The translations under genes were made by a program, and so were the position numbers. Below, in pieces: positions 1 to 11,433 of a DNA stretch of 64,000 nucleotides (position 1 is its first letter; each line of letters begins with the position of its first letter). The notes under the pieces are model-generated. The model saw nothing but the letters and a program-made list of their open reading frames with translations. It had not been told where the DNA came from and ran no database searches. The stretch spans positions 401,787,630 to 401,851,629 of the forward strand of contig CM077668.1 of NCBI GenBank assembly GCA_039707655.1, written 5' to 3'. Origin of the DNA: Elymus sibiricus (taxonomy: Eukaryota; Streptophyta; Magnoliopsida; Poales; Poaceae).

Positions 1-254
1 GCGCAATCACAACGCCCCTGTTGGTTCCCCCGCTACATGCATGGTCACTATATATGTACAGATTTTTGGTACAAAGTGACATTATTGAACTTTTTGATAA
101 GCTTTGTAGTCTTGGATTTTTGTGATATTTTATCTCCCGTAAGAAGCTACATCTTGCGGAGCGAGCGGGTCCACATCATGCATTTGCTCGCCATGATCAT
201 GTTCTTACGCCTGCGATGGGAGCAGACATGGGAACAATAGTATGAGGTCAAGAA
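1..254. other. Unassigned left edge
   Basis: I see no gene, splice-like exon or recognisable repeat end here. It may continue the LINE remnant that begins on the minus strand just to the right, but no conserved residues could be read. Confidence 0.4.
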
Positions 255-735
255 TTGAATGGCTCTTTCCTTAGTCCATGCTTACCATGGATGTTCCTGG
301 ATCGAATGCCGCAAGTCAAGATTCAACGTCCGGATGCTACCGAACACCATCTGGTTCTTGTTCTTCCAGACAGCCCAAGGGACACAACATATCGCTGTAC
401 TAAGGAGAGGACGGCTCCAAGAGGGGTGACAGGCAGAGAAGGCACGCCAAATACTTTCGATAGAGCAACCAACGAGCATACTGTGGCGGCCGAGGACATG
501 CTTCCACATCAGACGTAAATGGGGGTACTCTAAGAAGAGGTGCAGGATCATCTCTGACCACCCTGGGCAAAAAGTGCAGTCATCATATTCGAGGAAGTCG
601 ATCTGATGTAGGAAGTCCTGCGTACGAGTGTTGCCATGTCGCAGAATTCAGGTGAACACCTTGACCTTGACAGGCATGAAGCCATCCCAATGGAGACCAT
701 GCAGGGGGAGCTCACGACCACAGAGTTTGATCATG
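255..735 (-). pseudogene. LINE ORF2 C-terminal (zf-RVT) remnant
   Basis: The minus strand encodes a degenerate zinc-binding reverse-transcriptase tail (zf-RVT) as found at the C-terminus of plant L1-type LINEs. The readable order is a P-V-K-V-K-V-F-T stretch, then D-C-T-F-C (first Cys pair), then M-I-L-H-L-F-L-E-Y-P and finally W-A-V-W-K-N-K-N-Q. At least one in-frame stop (TGA where the family has Trp) and a frame change break it. No reverse transcriptase core is present, so this is a 3' fragment of a dead element. The family assignment rests on the pattern of Cys, Trp and basic residues. Confidence 0.7.
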
Positions 736-855
736 TGGTACACCGCACTCGCCTTGAACTGAAGACACCCACCCTAGGCCAGGATTCGCTCTTCACTTAC
801 ATCAAAGAATTGAACGCGTTCAAGCGCTGACCGAAACAAGCGAATTTCCAAATCG

Positions 856-3107
856 GCGGTTCTGGACAAACCGGCAACTCATGTAGGGGCACTGCTATCA
901 GTTAGGCATCCCATGTAGCTGAAAATTCAATTCTTCTTATTGTGTTGATGAACGTTTTCTATATGCGTTTTTGCTTACTATCTTGTACACAATGTTGCCT
1001 TGATTTTTCCTTTATGAAATGTGTGGGCAACTCCAAGGCTCTGCTATCACATATCTTCGGTTTTCATCCCTCCTTCATTGTCACCGCCTAAGGAGACCCA
1101 TGTGGGCTAAACAGCTGCGGCTAAATGCTATCCATCACCCTTCTTGCGCTTCTCTTTATCATCTTTCACTATATGGCGTTCAGAGGCATAGGGTCATTCC
1201 CGGTGTTTTCTCTATAGACTTGGTTGCATGGGATGATTATCCAGGTTTGATTGGAGAGGCATCGGCAGGGTGGTTCTTTTCTAGGGTTGCCACTTGCTCC
1301 TACCGGGAGTATGGCTCATGTGGGTTGAATCTACATTGTTTGGACCTATGGTGGATACATGACAAGGTGGTTGATTGGCTCGCGCTGGAGGCATCACCTT
1401 TCCGGATCAAATGCATTCTTGATAGATTGTAGCATGGCAATGATGGTCCAGGGTCACTTGGACTCTGACTTGCATGAGTTAACATTACAAAGAACATTTT
1501 TGTTTTAATTCTTCACACTTTCTCGGTTTGATGTAAATTGCGTGCTCTCCGTATGATTGTAAAATGTAAAAAAATAATCTAATATGTGATTATACATTTT
1601 CCACTAATTGAAACTAAAAGAAAGAAGTATTGAAGCTGCAATTTTCTATGGTGACTACCAATGAACATGATTTTTCTATCTTGTTAGTGAACGAGGTGAT
1701 GGCTAGCTACGACCCTCCTCGATCCATTAGAGTTATCCCATCTTTCATCCTCTTGCATAGTAGCGGGTCAGCGGTCAAGGGTCATCGATGTGTGGGTGAG
1801 TCCCGTAGCAACGCACCATGTGTTGGCGGGGAGTGGTTCCTCTCCGGACTTTGGGAATTCAGGTTTCTATCCAGATTCAATTTGAGTGGCATCATTCAAT
1901 TGATTTTTCTAGGAAAGCCACGTGTTGCTAGCTTACTTTTTGATAAAAAGGGAATATATTTCATATCAAGAAGATACCATTTACACCTGGCCTCTGCACC
2001 AACACAACATCAAGAACTGGCTAGTCAAGACATCGAGGAGACACAACCAAATTATTAATAAAAGGGGAAAGAAAAGCATGAGACCAAAAAGTCATGCCAA
2101 AACAAACGACAACACACAACAACAGGCAACAAGGCCACCAACCGCCCTTGAAAACATAGGAACTGCATGAGAGGTTCTTAGACAGCAATGCCTCTTGAAA
2201 GGGAAGCACGCATCGCGTCACCGTTCTCAGACGAACAACTCAAGACCAGATTGTGGGTTTTCACCCTGAAGATCGAGTCTGACGAAACTTCAAGCAATGC
2301 CTTCAAGAACGACGTGTAAACTCAACCATTGCCAAGTATAACAAACTAATGTGTTATTGGCATATGGCAGGGTGATAAGCTTGGTCGACCAATGCAGGTT
2401 TGATCTACATTTTTCGACTCGACATTCATGGTGGTGCATACCAAGCTTTGCGATGGCCTTGCGCATTCATTGTCTTCTATCCTAATCAGATGTGTTTGAT
2501 TGGAGCTCGCACAGTAATGCTGGTATCGAGGCACCTCAGCTCTCACTTGCTAGATATGGAAGTATGAGAACACCTTTTGTTTCCTCTCACTGGATCAATT
2601 TGATGTAAATTAAATGTTCAACGTGTGCTTTATAATAGTTCTAAGAGTTGATCTCACTTTTCAACACTTAATGAAAGTAAATTGTATTGATGCATCGAGT
2701 AAAGATCAATCATACATGATGGAGTGTATTTGTTATTTTGTCTCTTGACATGATGGATAACTGCCTCCTGGCTCCCGCCAATTGTTCCTAGAATGCATGC
2801 TGAGTTGGGAGGATTGGCTTGCGCTAGTGATGTCTTCTTCCCTAATTAAAAAATGTTCTTCATTAGAGCTGGCATCGCAACGTTATCACGTGGGCTCTCA
2901 CTTGCTCAATTTAACATGAGGAAAAACACTTATTATGTTTCCCTGTCACTTTTCTCAATTTAAGGAAAATCGTGTGTTCTACGTCCCATTTCCATGTGAC
3001 CACTCGAGTATCGCCTGCTCATGGGTGGTCTACCCCTCGGAATAGTGGGGAAGAGATAGTCCACATTCGATGCTAAACATCATATTATTCCTATTATCAC
3101 AATTTCC
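856..3107. other. Intergenic, no gene recognised
   Basis: The longest open frames (1019-1432 and 1630-2058, plus strand) have no recognisable domain and no convincing splice context, so I do not call them. Base composition is AT-rich and ordinary for a grass intergenic region. Confidence 0.4.
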
Positions 3108-3110
3108 AGG

Positions 3111-3480
3111 CCAAGATACCACTCAAGTATCACCACATCTAACAAGAGGGGACTTTTCATTGTTATGCGCTTCGGATGACCAAGTTCTGCAACATGCTCA
3201 TGTACTGCAGGTAGCTATGTGGCATGAGTTATGCTGCTACCAAGAGAAACTCAATAATACAGAAAGTTTCTAGCTAGAACAACTCAAGACCAATCAAACA
3301 TGACTGTATGGCCAAGAGAACACTCGATTGTTCTCGTGCTGGGAAGGGACTTTTCATCTCCATAAACTCCGGACGACCAAGTTCCACAGGATGCTCATAA
3401 ACTGCTTGTAGCTATGTGGCTTAAAGTACATCGCTACCAAGGGTAAAGTACTGATTTAGCAAGTTGCTAGATAGACTCGC
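3111..3480. repeat. Divergent tandem duplication, about 190 bp x 2
   Basis: Two adjacent blocks (about 3111-3300 and 3301-3480) share the same order of words: a gggacttttcat motif, gacgaccaagtt/gatgaccaagtt, gtagctatgtggc, gctaccaag and a ccaatcaaaca ending. They have diverged by substitutions and small indels. No coding function is visible. Confidence 0.6.
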
Positions 3481-3907
3481 TCAAAACCAATCAAACACTA
3501 AGTAGTATACATCTTTCTTCTCTTGCTAACGGTGTGTATGTCTTATTTTGTCAATGGCTCGTGAAATTGATTAGAAAGCAAGACTTCACATAATTGTATG
3601 GTCATCACCTTAGACACATCTTAGCAATGACACATGTATATGAACCTTGGGCATGATCCCTATCTTCTACCTTGTACTCTACAAGAAATGGAGATTGCAT
3701 CATGTATGCACAAATAAGGCTTACGACTTTGTTATCATGTTTCCATGTGAGGATGGTAAGATAGTGAAACATGGTGTAATAGTTTTTTAGGCAGTGTGGC
3801 TTATCTTGCTCGCACACAATAGAAAAATCGTTGGAGGACAAAGTTATGTGTAGTAGGGTATCTGATACCCATGTTTTACTCTCTTAAGTGCGGAAGTACG
3901 AATTGCT

Positions 3908-4152
3908 TTTCTCATGGTTTGCTTTCAATATTTATTGATGTGTGCTTAACTAATGTCACAGGGTTGGAGGACCGGTAGTGATGACCGTGATAAGGGGAAA
4001 AGTGTTGTTGAGGCTGAACCCTCATGGTCTCCGGACTTTAGGAACATAGATGCTCATGGCTCGTCCATGCTAGTACCTCAGGTAGTAACTGATTTTGTAT
4101 TTAATTACAAGAGCTAGCCATGACTTGTTGTTATTAAGATCGTAGTGTGATA
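3908..4152 (+). repeat. Duplicated first recognisable DRM exon, copy 1
   Basis: This block and 5099-5333 are diverged direct copies about 1.19 kb apart. Each holds an exon bounded by an AG acceptor and a GT donor: 3962-4072 here, 5147-5251 in copy 2. Each encodes the acidic N-terminal piece of the methyltransferase, reading S-D-D-R-D-K-G here and ending L-R-N-L-N-A-P-G-P-S in copy 2. Both copies carry the same downstream intron start. Copy 2 is the better match to the DRM N-terminus and sits next to the UBA exon. Confidence 0.7.
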
Positions 4153-5098
4153 TGTGCATGGGAATAGAGAAAAAAGGAAAGATATAATGTTTATTATTGT
4201 TATGTCCAATTGTGTTTGTGAGTCAAATAATATGGGCCCATGGTTGACTTAGTTGTAGTTACGATGATCTAATGGTTATGCTTTGTTGATTGAAATAGGG
4301 TAGTATATTAATGGCCAGATGTTTTGCTTTCATGTCTGATTTTCTAGCATGGCTATCTTTTCTCTAGTTAACCTATCAAGTGGTTTTAGTACATAATAGA
4401 TTCAAAATGGTTGACTATATGCTGTCCATGATGACACACTGGAACTCCTTAATTTGAACAAACATGGAATGTAACACGTCAATAGTCTTTAATAAGGAAT
4501 TATGCGGTTTAGTTTATGTTATACTAATCCATCTATATCGTCCAAATTTCTTACTTATCTGGCACTTCACCTCATGCATTTGAGTTATATATTAATTTAG
4601 ACTGCAAACTACCTTGTTTATCCATTGATGCAAGCATCACCAAGTTGTACTGCACTAATACATGTTTTGTTAGTAATCATACTCTAGGTGATAATAGGCA
4701 AACTTGGTCAATCCGATCATCTTTTTTGAATTACGAACCTGATCGCGTCCCTCCCATAAAATAGCCTTATTACGCATAATGTGTTCAACTAGCTAGAGAA
4801 CTATTCTTCCTAGAAAGCTAGCACACTTCATTTAATTAGGCATCCCTATAACTTCAAGCTATACTATTTCTAATTTTATTGGTGTATATTTTTACCTCTT
4901 TCGCTTATTGTCTTGATGCGACAATGCTGGAGCGGATTTTTTCCAATAAAAAATATGGTCTTTTCTTCTTGATTTTTTATGTGTTCTAAACTCTAAAATC
5001 GAATTGCTATACTAGTTTCATGCTAGAGAATTCAATTGCGATATCTTGCGGTTGATGTGATAGTGCATGATAGAATTATTGTTCTTCTCTACAATTTC

Positions 5099-5333
5099 TT
5101 TGCTCGTGGTTTGCTTTCAATATTGATTCGTGTCTGCTTAACTAAGAGGAGCGATTGTGATGACCGTGATAAGGGGAGAAGTGATGGTGGGGGTGAACCC
5201 TCATGGGCTCCGGAGTTGAGGAACTTAAATGCTCCTGGCCCATCCTCGCTGGTACGTCATGTAGTAATTGATTCTGTATTTAATTACAAGAGCTAGCCAT
5301 GCCTTGTTGTTATTAAGATCATAGTGTGATGTT
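5099..5333 (+). repeat. Duplicated DRM exon, copy 2
   Basis: Partner of the block at 3908-4152. Its exon (5147-5251) splices in phase toward the UBA exon and is the likelier ancestral copy. Confidence 0.65.
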
Positions 5334-5848
5334 TGTTTGTCCAACTATCTAAAGGGTTCTAATGGATGGGCTAACGGGGAAGCATCATCTACTACTTTAA
5401 TCGAGAGATATGTGGCAATGGGTTTTCAAACGGAAATGGTCGTGATGAGCATCAAGGAGATTGGTAATACTGAAAGTAACCAATTTCATTTCATTTTTCT
5501 TCTTTGTGTTTGCACCGTCTATCTAATCGAGGCTTTTGGTTTTGCTTTCAGGGCATAGTGACGAAAATGCTTTGCTTGAGCTACTGCTAACATACAAGGT
5601 ACGTGTCCATGGATGTTATTACTAACTTTATCCAATGATGCCCTTTCTACGTGATGGCAAGGATCATATGTTAGGATTGGTGATGTCAAATGCAGGCACT
5701 AGGTGATGAAGATGCATTGGGTAACTGCTCTACTTCTGGCTATGCCCCCCTTAGTGTTGAAGATGGTGATGATCTTGATTTTGAGAGCTCAGATGGTGAT
5801 GACGATGCTGGTGATACACAGCCCAACTCCGCTGATTATGGTGATGAG

Positions 5849-7632
5849 GTAGATGATTCATTGTCTTTAGTTCAATAGCTAAGAATTCTTTGACCATATG
5901 TATGATGATCTATGTGAATTCTTTGCCATGCATGCCATGCGCACCCCTTTATGTATTGCTCGAGCTTTGTTTGTTTTGCTCCTAGCGTTTCATGAGAGCA
6001 GAGTTGCGCGGTTAAGTTTGAGCACCTGATTTTTTTACATAAAATTCTCATCATGTTAAAGTTTTATCGTGTAAGAGTTAATATAGGATGTGAGGTTGAC
6101 TACCATTAGACCAATGCCTTCTTCAAAGTAATCAAACAGGCTGAAAAGGAGTAGAAACTGAGTATATTGTTGTGTTGCTTGCTTCTAATTTTGATGAATT
6201 AGAAAATTTATTTCTGTTATACACCACTCTTTTTTTCTTCCGTTCCTATGTATTTAAATATTAGTTGCAAGACATATGACTTGAGGAGTTATGATGCTAC
6301 GAGAAAATCATACTACAAGTGGTGTAAACAAGAGAAGATATACACATGCCACATGCGCTTTAACTTGAAGAAATCAAATTTTACACAACAAAATTGCCCT
6401 TTGATTTATTTTGTAATGCAAGATACAGTGTAAAATCGGACTGAGCAGAGAAGAGTTCAGAAGAAGTAGAAGCTAAACTTGAATGCTGAATACTAAAGAA
6501 AGAAGCAGGAATATATATATATAGGTTGGCCTAAATAATTCTGTTGACTGGAGTTAAGTTGTGCTGTGACCTAGCTCATCACTTTTCCGTAGAATCAAAG
6601 GAGGTTGGAAACTAGCATGTGGGTTAGGAAGAACAAGGTATGCAATGATTAAATGGCATAGTTCAAGATTCTTCTTTTGACTTTCAGTTACACAAAATTA
6701 AAATAATACTAGAAAAGAACATCACATATATACTGCACTAGTTGCATCAAACTTCCCACCGAGACAAATCTCAAGATCAACATATACCTGTTAGCTGAGA
6801 AAAATGAGGGTGTCAATACCTAGATGTTCAGAGAGAAATGGATACATTAAGTCACTAATTTAGAAATCTCAGAATGTACTATATGAAATGATAGCTGAAT
6901 TTCGTATTAGTTACGCAAATAAAATTTGTAAAACGAATATTGTATGGTCCATCCTATTCATGGCGAGATATATGTAATAACAAGTAGGGAAAGTGTAGAG
7001 AGTGTTTGTTGTTTATTACACCTAATTGGCAAAAAAGATATATCTTGATTGCTAGTAAGCCATGAACCGAGAAATAGGATGGATGGGAACACCATCATGT
7101 TCTCCTGAAGACACATGCATTTGCCTCATCATCCATCTGTCTTTAACTTTCTATCATGAAAGCAGCATGAAGAGACCAGAGAACTGTGTTTCACCACTAT
7201 TATGCATCCTGCACATAGTGCCATTATTTGAAACAACAAAGTTAGACTATGTACCTTTAGTTTATTCCAGTCCAGAACTTCATATTGCTAGTGTAGGTAG
7301 TAGTTTGAAGTGTAAAATGATGTGCATTCGTGTTCATGCAAATAGTAACACTTTTATTAACATGACTTTCAAGCAGCATCGGAGAATAAGAATTTTGTTC
7401 CTAAATTATTTCATTGATTTATCCTGATCACTTTTTTTCTTGTTTCTTGGGTAGTCTGTGCTATACATTTCTTGATCATTTATTAGTTTTAGGGCCCCCT
7501 TCTTTTCTATGGCCCCATATGTGTTTCTATGCAGTTGTATTTCCTTATCAACGTTCACTTAGTTGGCATTAAGAAGTCAGTAACATATAGAAAACGTTTT
7601 CTAATCTTAGTTTTTCTTATCCTTTTGTGCAG
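5849..7632 (+). other. Long intron of the DRM relic
   Basis: This lies between the acidic-linker exon, which ends at a gtagatg donor, and the second UBA exon, which begins after ttttgtgcag. It is AT-rich, and no terminal repeats of an insertion or further exons were recognised. Confidence 0.5.
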
Positions 7633-8823
7633 AATTTTATACGAAAGATGTCAGAGAAGGACAAGAAGATCAACTCATTAGTAGATATGGGCTTCTCTGA
7701 AAATGAAGCAAATATGGCTATTACAAGATGTGGTATGACTCTTTTTAAAATTGTTGCCTTGAGGTTCATTTTCCCATGGAAAAGGTGCCTTATGATATAT
7801 ATTTCTGTGCAAATTTTCTTAGGTGTGGATGCTGATCTCTCTGTATTGGTTGATTCGATTAGTGCGTCACTGGTTGCAGGAGATTTTGACATATCTGATC
7901 ATCAGGTACATTGTGGTTTGATGTACATTTGAATAAGAAAATGCTTTATCTCTTTGATTTAATTTGATCTAAGGACACTACAATATGTGTACATTTCGCA
8001 GGTTATGAATAGATGCGCTGACTCCTTTGGAGGGACAAAGAAAGTAATATTGATGGAAGAGAAAAAGAAAAAGAGGAAACGGTATGGAGGTACAGCACAT
8101 GGCAATCAAATCTTCTTCGATGGCAGCCATGATGAATATATGCCTCCCCCAAATCCAATGGTTGGATTTAGCCTGCCCAATTATAGGCGACTACCAGTGG
8201 TCAGAAAAATTCCCAAAGAAGCTATCGGGCGACCTTTTTTCTATTATGAAAATGTGGCCCGAGCTCTGAATGGTGTATGGGCGGCCATTTCAAGATCTCT
8301 ATATAACATTGAACAGGAGTATGTGGACTCGAAGCATTTGTGTGCAGCTGCAAGGAAAAGAGGCTACATACATAATTTGCCAATTACGAATAGAGCACCT
8401 CTTCTTCCTCTGCCTGCAAAGACCATATTTGAGGCATTCCCTCAGTACAAAAAATGGTGGCCTTCCTGGGACACGAGAACGCAGCTCAACTGCTTCCTAA
8501 CACATGTGGCAGGTCCAAAGCTGATTGGAGAGATTGGGTGTGCTCTTGCAAGTGCGGGCACTCCACCACCTCAGTGTTAAAAAGTATGTCATCAATCAGT
8601 GCAAAAACTATAATCTTGTCTGGGTTGGAAAAAATAAGGTTGCTCCATTGGAGCCTCAAGAGATTGAATATCTACTTGGTTTTCCAAAGGACCACACTAG
8701 GGGACTCGCCAACACAAATAGATACAAATCTCTCGGCAACTCATTCCAGGTTGATACTGTCGCTTACCACTTGTCAGTATTGAGGGGCATGTTTCCCAAT
8801 GGTGTTAATGTGTTGTCCTTATT

Positions 8824-9493
8824 AAGGGTAATACTGGGGCAAAGGAGGCGTCTCCTCTCCTCCAAAAAAAAGCTAGGGTTTTTGCCTCTCGCCGGCGCCG
8901 CCGCCGGTCCGCCTCGTCTTCGGTGGCCCTAGGGCCATGGGGACGTGGTGGATCCTGGTAAGGGCCGGCGAGAGGGCTCCGTTTTTAGTCGTTCCTTTGA
9001 GTTTTGTTAGGGTTTGTGTCCTGCTCAGGAAGGCGAGACGGCGGCGGCTCCCTGAAGATGGCATAAAGGTCTCCCCGCCTAGCCCCCGTTCCGGTGGTGC
9101 GTCTAGCATCGTTGGTGGGCGTGTGGAGGTGTGTCTCCGGCGGATCTATCTTTGGTGGATTTGCTCGGATCTAGTCGTTGTTCGTCTACGTTCGTGTGTT
9201 TTCGGGTTGGATCCTTTCGATCTACGTTATTCTTCATCGGCGGCGGTTGCTGTTCTGGTACGCTAGTCCTATGGGGCCTTAGCACAACGACTTCCCGACT
9301 GTCTACTACAACAAGTTGTGCCCGACTCCGGTGGTGGAGGGGCGATGATGGCGGCGCGACTTCGGCTCGCTTCAGTGCTTGTAGTCGTCGCTAGGTGGTC
9401 TATGGATCTGGATGTAATTTTTATTATTTCTGGTGTTCGTTGTACTGCCATGATTGAAGATGAATAGATTGGAAGTTTTTCGCAAAAAAAAAA
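8824..9493 (+). mobile_element. Poly(A) retroposon inserted in the DRM catalytic exon
   Basis: A 670-bp insertion ends in an A-run and is flanked by a 17-bp direct repeat (8807-8823 and 9494-9510, aatgtgttgtccttatt), the hallmark of target-primed reverse transcription. Removing it rejoins the methyltransferase reading frame exactly across V-N-V-L-S-L-F-T-G-I-G-G. The body starts with ctagggttt, is GC-rich and has no long functional frame. It is about three-quarters or more identical by eye to the copy at 18913-19521. No tRNA-like A/B boxes were seen, so it may be a LINE-mobilised non-autonomous element rather than a classical SINE. Confidence 0.85.
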
Positions 9494-9861
9494 AATGTGT
9501 TGTCCTTATTCACTGGTATTGGAGGAGGAGAGGTAGCTTTGCACAGGTTGGGAATCCACACGAGGACAGTGGTTTCTGTTGAGATAGACAAAGCTAGTAA
9601 GAGGATTTTCGGGGATTGGTGGGATCAGACTCAAACAGGCACACTGATTGAGTTTGATGACGTGAAATCTCTTACTGATGAAGTTGCATCATTGGTTACT
9701 AGATTTCGTGGTTTCGACTTGGTGATTGGGGGCAGCCCATGTAACAATCTTGCCGGGTGCAACAGATACGCCGTGATGGCTTGGAGGGCAAGGAATCTGT
9801 TTTGTTCTTCCAGTACGTCAAAATCTTGAAGGCCGTCAAGTCAGCTATGGCGAGGATGTAG

Positions 9862-10184
9862 CGTAGTCACTGCAGTACCTATTGTATCAATTAATGCTTA
9901 TATCTATGTTTAGACATTGAGTTGAGGTGGATGTTTTTAATTTGGGAGAACGGTCATATTTTTCATTTTTGCGTAGCGCTGCTTTTGAACATAATTTTGC
10001 GAACTGATTTAGAGCATGCTCATCTTTATTTGGGAAAAGACTATTGCTGGCCTCTTCAACTACTTCAGAGCCTAATTTTGTGCTGGCCGGGATAATGTTT
10101 GTTTTTGCTCATTTCCACCTTTCTAATTCGTAGAAAAAAGCCTTCTTCTAAATATCCAAATTCTGTTCAATGGGCTCTTTTTTG
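9862..10184. other. Spacer after the DRM relic
   Basis: No gene is seen. A short stretch near 9960-10010 resembles 10495-10545 (catttttgc, agcgctgc, gaacataattttgc), a small local duplication. Confidence 0.4.
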
Positions 10185-11055
10185 AAAACAGAATTTGTAG
10201 ATACTAGCATCCCTTGGTGCTGGTTGCTCCAAATTCTGCCAACAGTGAGTATCCCTCTCTTCTGATATTCACTCAGATTTGATTGCTTGGTGCTGGTTGC
10301 TCATATGTATTTTGGATATTTAGATGAGAGGGATACTCACTGTTTCATTAGGTCAGAGGCTTGCGTCTATCTATTGATGGAAGATTCATTCAAGTTCTGA
10401 ACTGCACTTTGATTTATTTGTAAACATGTCTCTCGGATGCATGCCACGTAGAGGTAGCAGAATGTAGTCGACATTGTGCTGGCAGTAGAACAGATTGTTT
10501 TCTTCATTTTTGCATAGCGCTGCATCTGAACATAATTTTGCTCGCTATGGAGCGGAGTTTCTGTTGCTGTCATATTTCTTGGAGACTACATCCAGAGGCA
10601 GTGGAGAATTTAAGACGCGCAAATTCAGGCTTTCCTATCTCCACTGTTATGTTCTGCATTTTCTCTTCAGATTGTATTCTGAATCAGTCAAAACAAAATA
10701 TTTTGCCGCGCAAACCTGGAAGCTGCATTGCTGTTCCTCGTTGGAAGCCATGGACCTTGCTGTGAGTGAGTCTGAATGTGAGACATGTCATCATGATCCG
10801 TTGGTTCTCTTTTATATTCTTCTAAATAGGAGGTGCCCATATGGCAGCTCATATTACCGCAAAACTTGCTTCCCAGACGGAAAGATTTGCCCCTGCTTAT
10901 TAGGGGCCTTTCTGGGTTCAGATTAACAATCTCAAACCGATCCAGACTATTAGGGTCCTTTCTGGTTCTGTTTTATTCATGCAAGATTGCCTCCGACTTG
11001 ACTGTAACCATGTTGATTTGATAATATAAGCTCGTTGTTCTAAAAAAAATTTACT
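10185..11055 (+). mobile_element. LINE 3' end (non-coding) with poly(A)
   Basis: This non-coding block ends in aatataagctcgttgttct followed by an A-run, a typical plant LINE 3' terminus. It is the counterpart of 37028-37935, where the same block follows a recognisable LINE reverse-transcriptase fragment. Both copies are followed by the same flanking word (actccagggctgctgctgct), so they belong to a segmental duplication rather than to two insertions. Confidence 0.6.
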
Positions 11056-11433
11056 CCAGGGCTGCTGCTGCTCACAGCCATTGCGGCATTGCGCCACGAT
11101 CCAAGCATCAGTGCACCACTGCCTCGCTGCGACAGGCCGCCGCGTCGGGCGATAAGGACATGCTAAGTTATGTAGTTCAAAGAGGCAACATCAAGTCTGA
11201 AAAGATACGAAATGAATATGCCACTTAAAAGTCGAAGTTTCCACACAACATTCTCAGCACTACAGAGCTAAGACAGAGAAACTCAGGATACAGTGCATTA
11301 CAGCAACTCCATCTAACTGATGCTCTCTCGTAGACAAATCAGGACACCACCCGGCCTTCTGGATACTGCACTACAGGTGCGAAACGAAACGCAAGAAAAG
11401 CTTAGAGACAGCCTCGCTGGTCTGTGGTTCCGT

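Larger units (their letters stand above)
3962..9861 (+). pseudogene. DRM-type DNA (cytosine-5) methyltransferase pseudogene
   Basis: This is a relic of a plant domains-rearranged methyltransferase, the family that performs RNA-directed de novo DNA methylation in the nucleus. Readable exons are 3962-4072 or 5147-5251 (N-terminus), about 5352-5463 plus 5552-5598 (first UBA domain, M-G-F-Q then L-L-E-L-L-L-T-Y), 5696-5848 (acidic linker), 7633-7732 plus 7823-7905 (second UBA, L-V-D-M-G-F-S-E-N-E-A) and 8002-9861 (catalytic domain). The catalytic motifs have the permuted DRM order: Y-E-N-V, then S-L-G-N-S-F-Q-V, then F-T-G-I-G-G, then G-G-S-P-C-N-N-L-A-G with the catalytic Pro-Cys. Introns have GT/AG ends. 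Breaks are a one-base insertion near 8570 that creates a stop, a 670-bp retroposon at 8824-9493, and a one-base deletion near 9770, after which the conserved C-terminal tail reads in another frame to a stop at 9859. The DRM assignment is firm; which paralogue it is I cannot tell. Confidence 0.88.

Noticed and set aside
1019..2058. Frames of 137 and 142 codons on the plus strand
   Set aside because: No domain, no splice context and no repeat relation; consistent with chance in AT-balanced DNA.
8873..9285. Open frames inside the DRM exon insertion
   Set aside because: They lie wholly in the poly(A) retroposon and do not continue into methyltransferase text.
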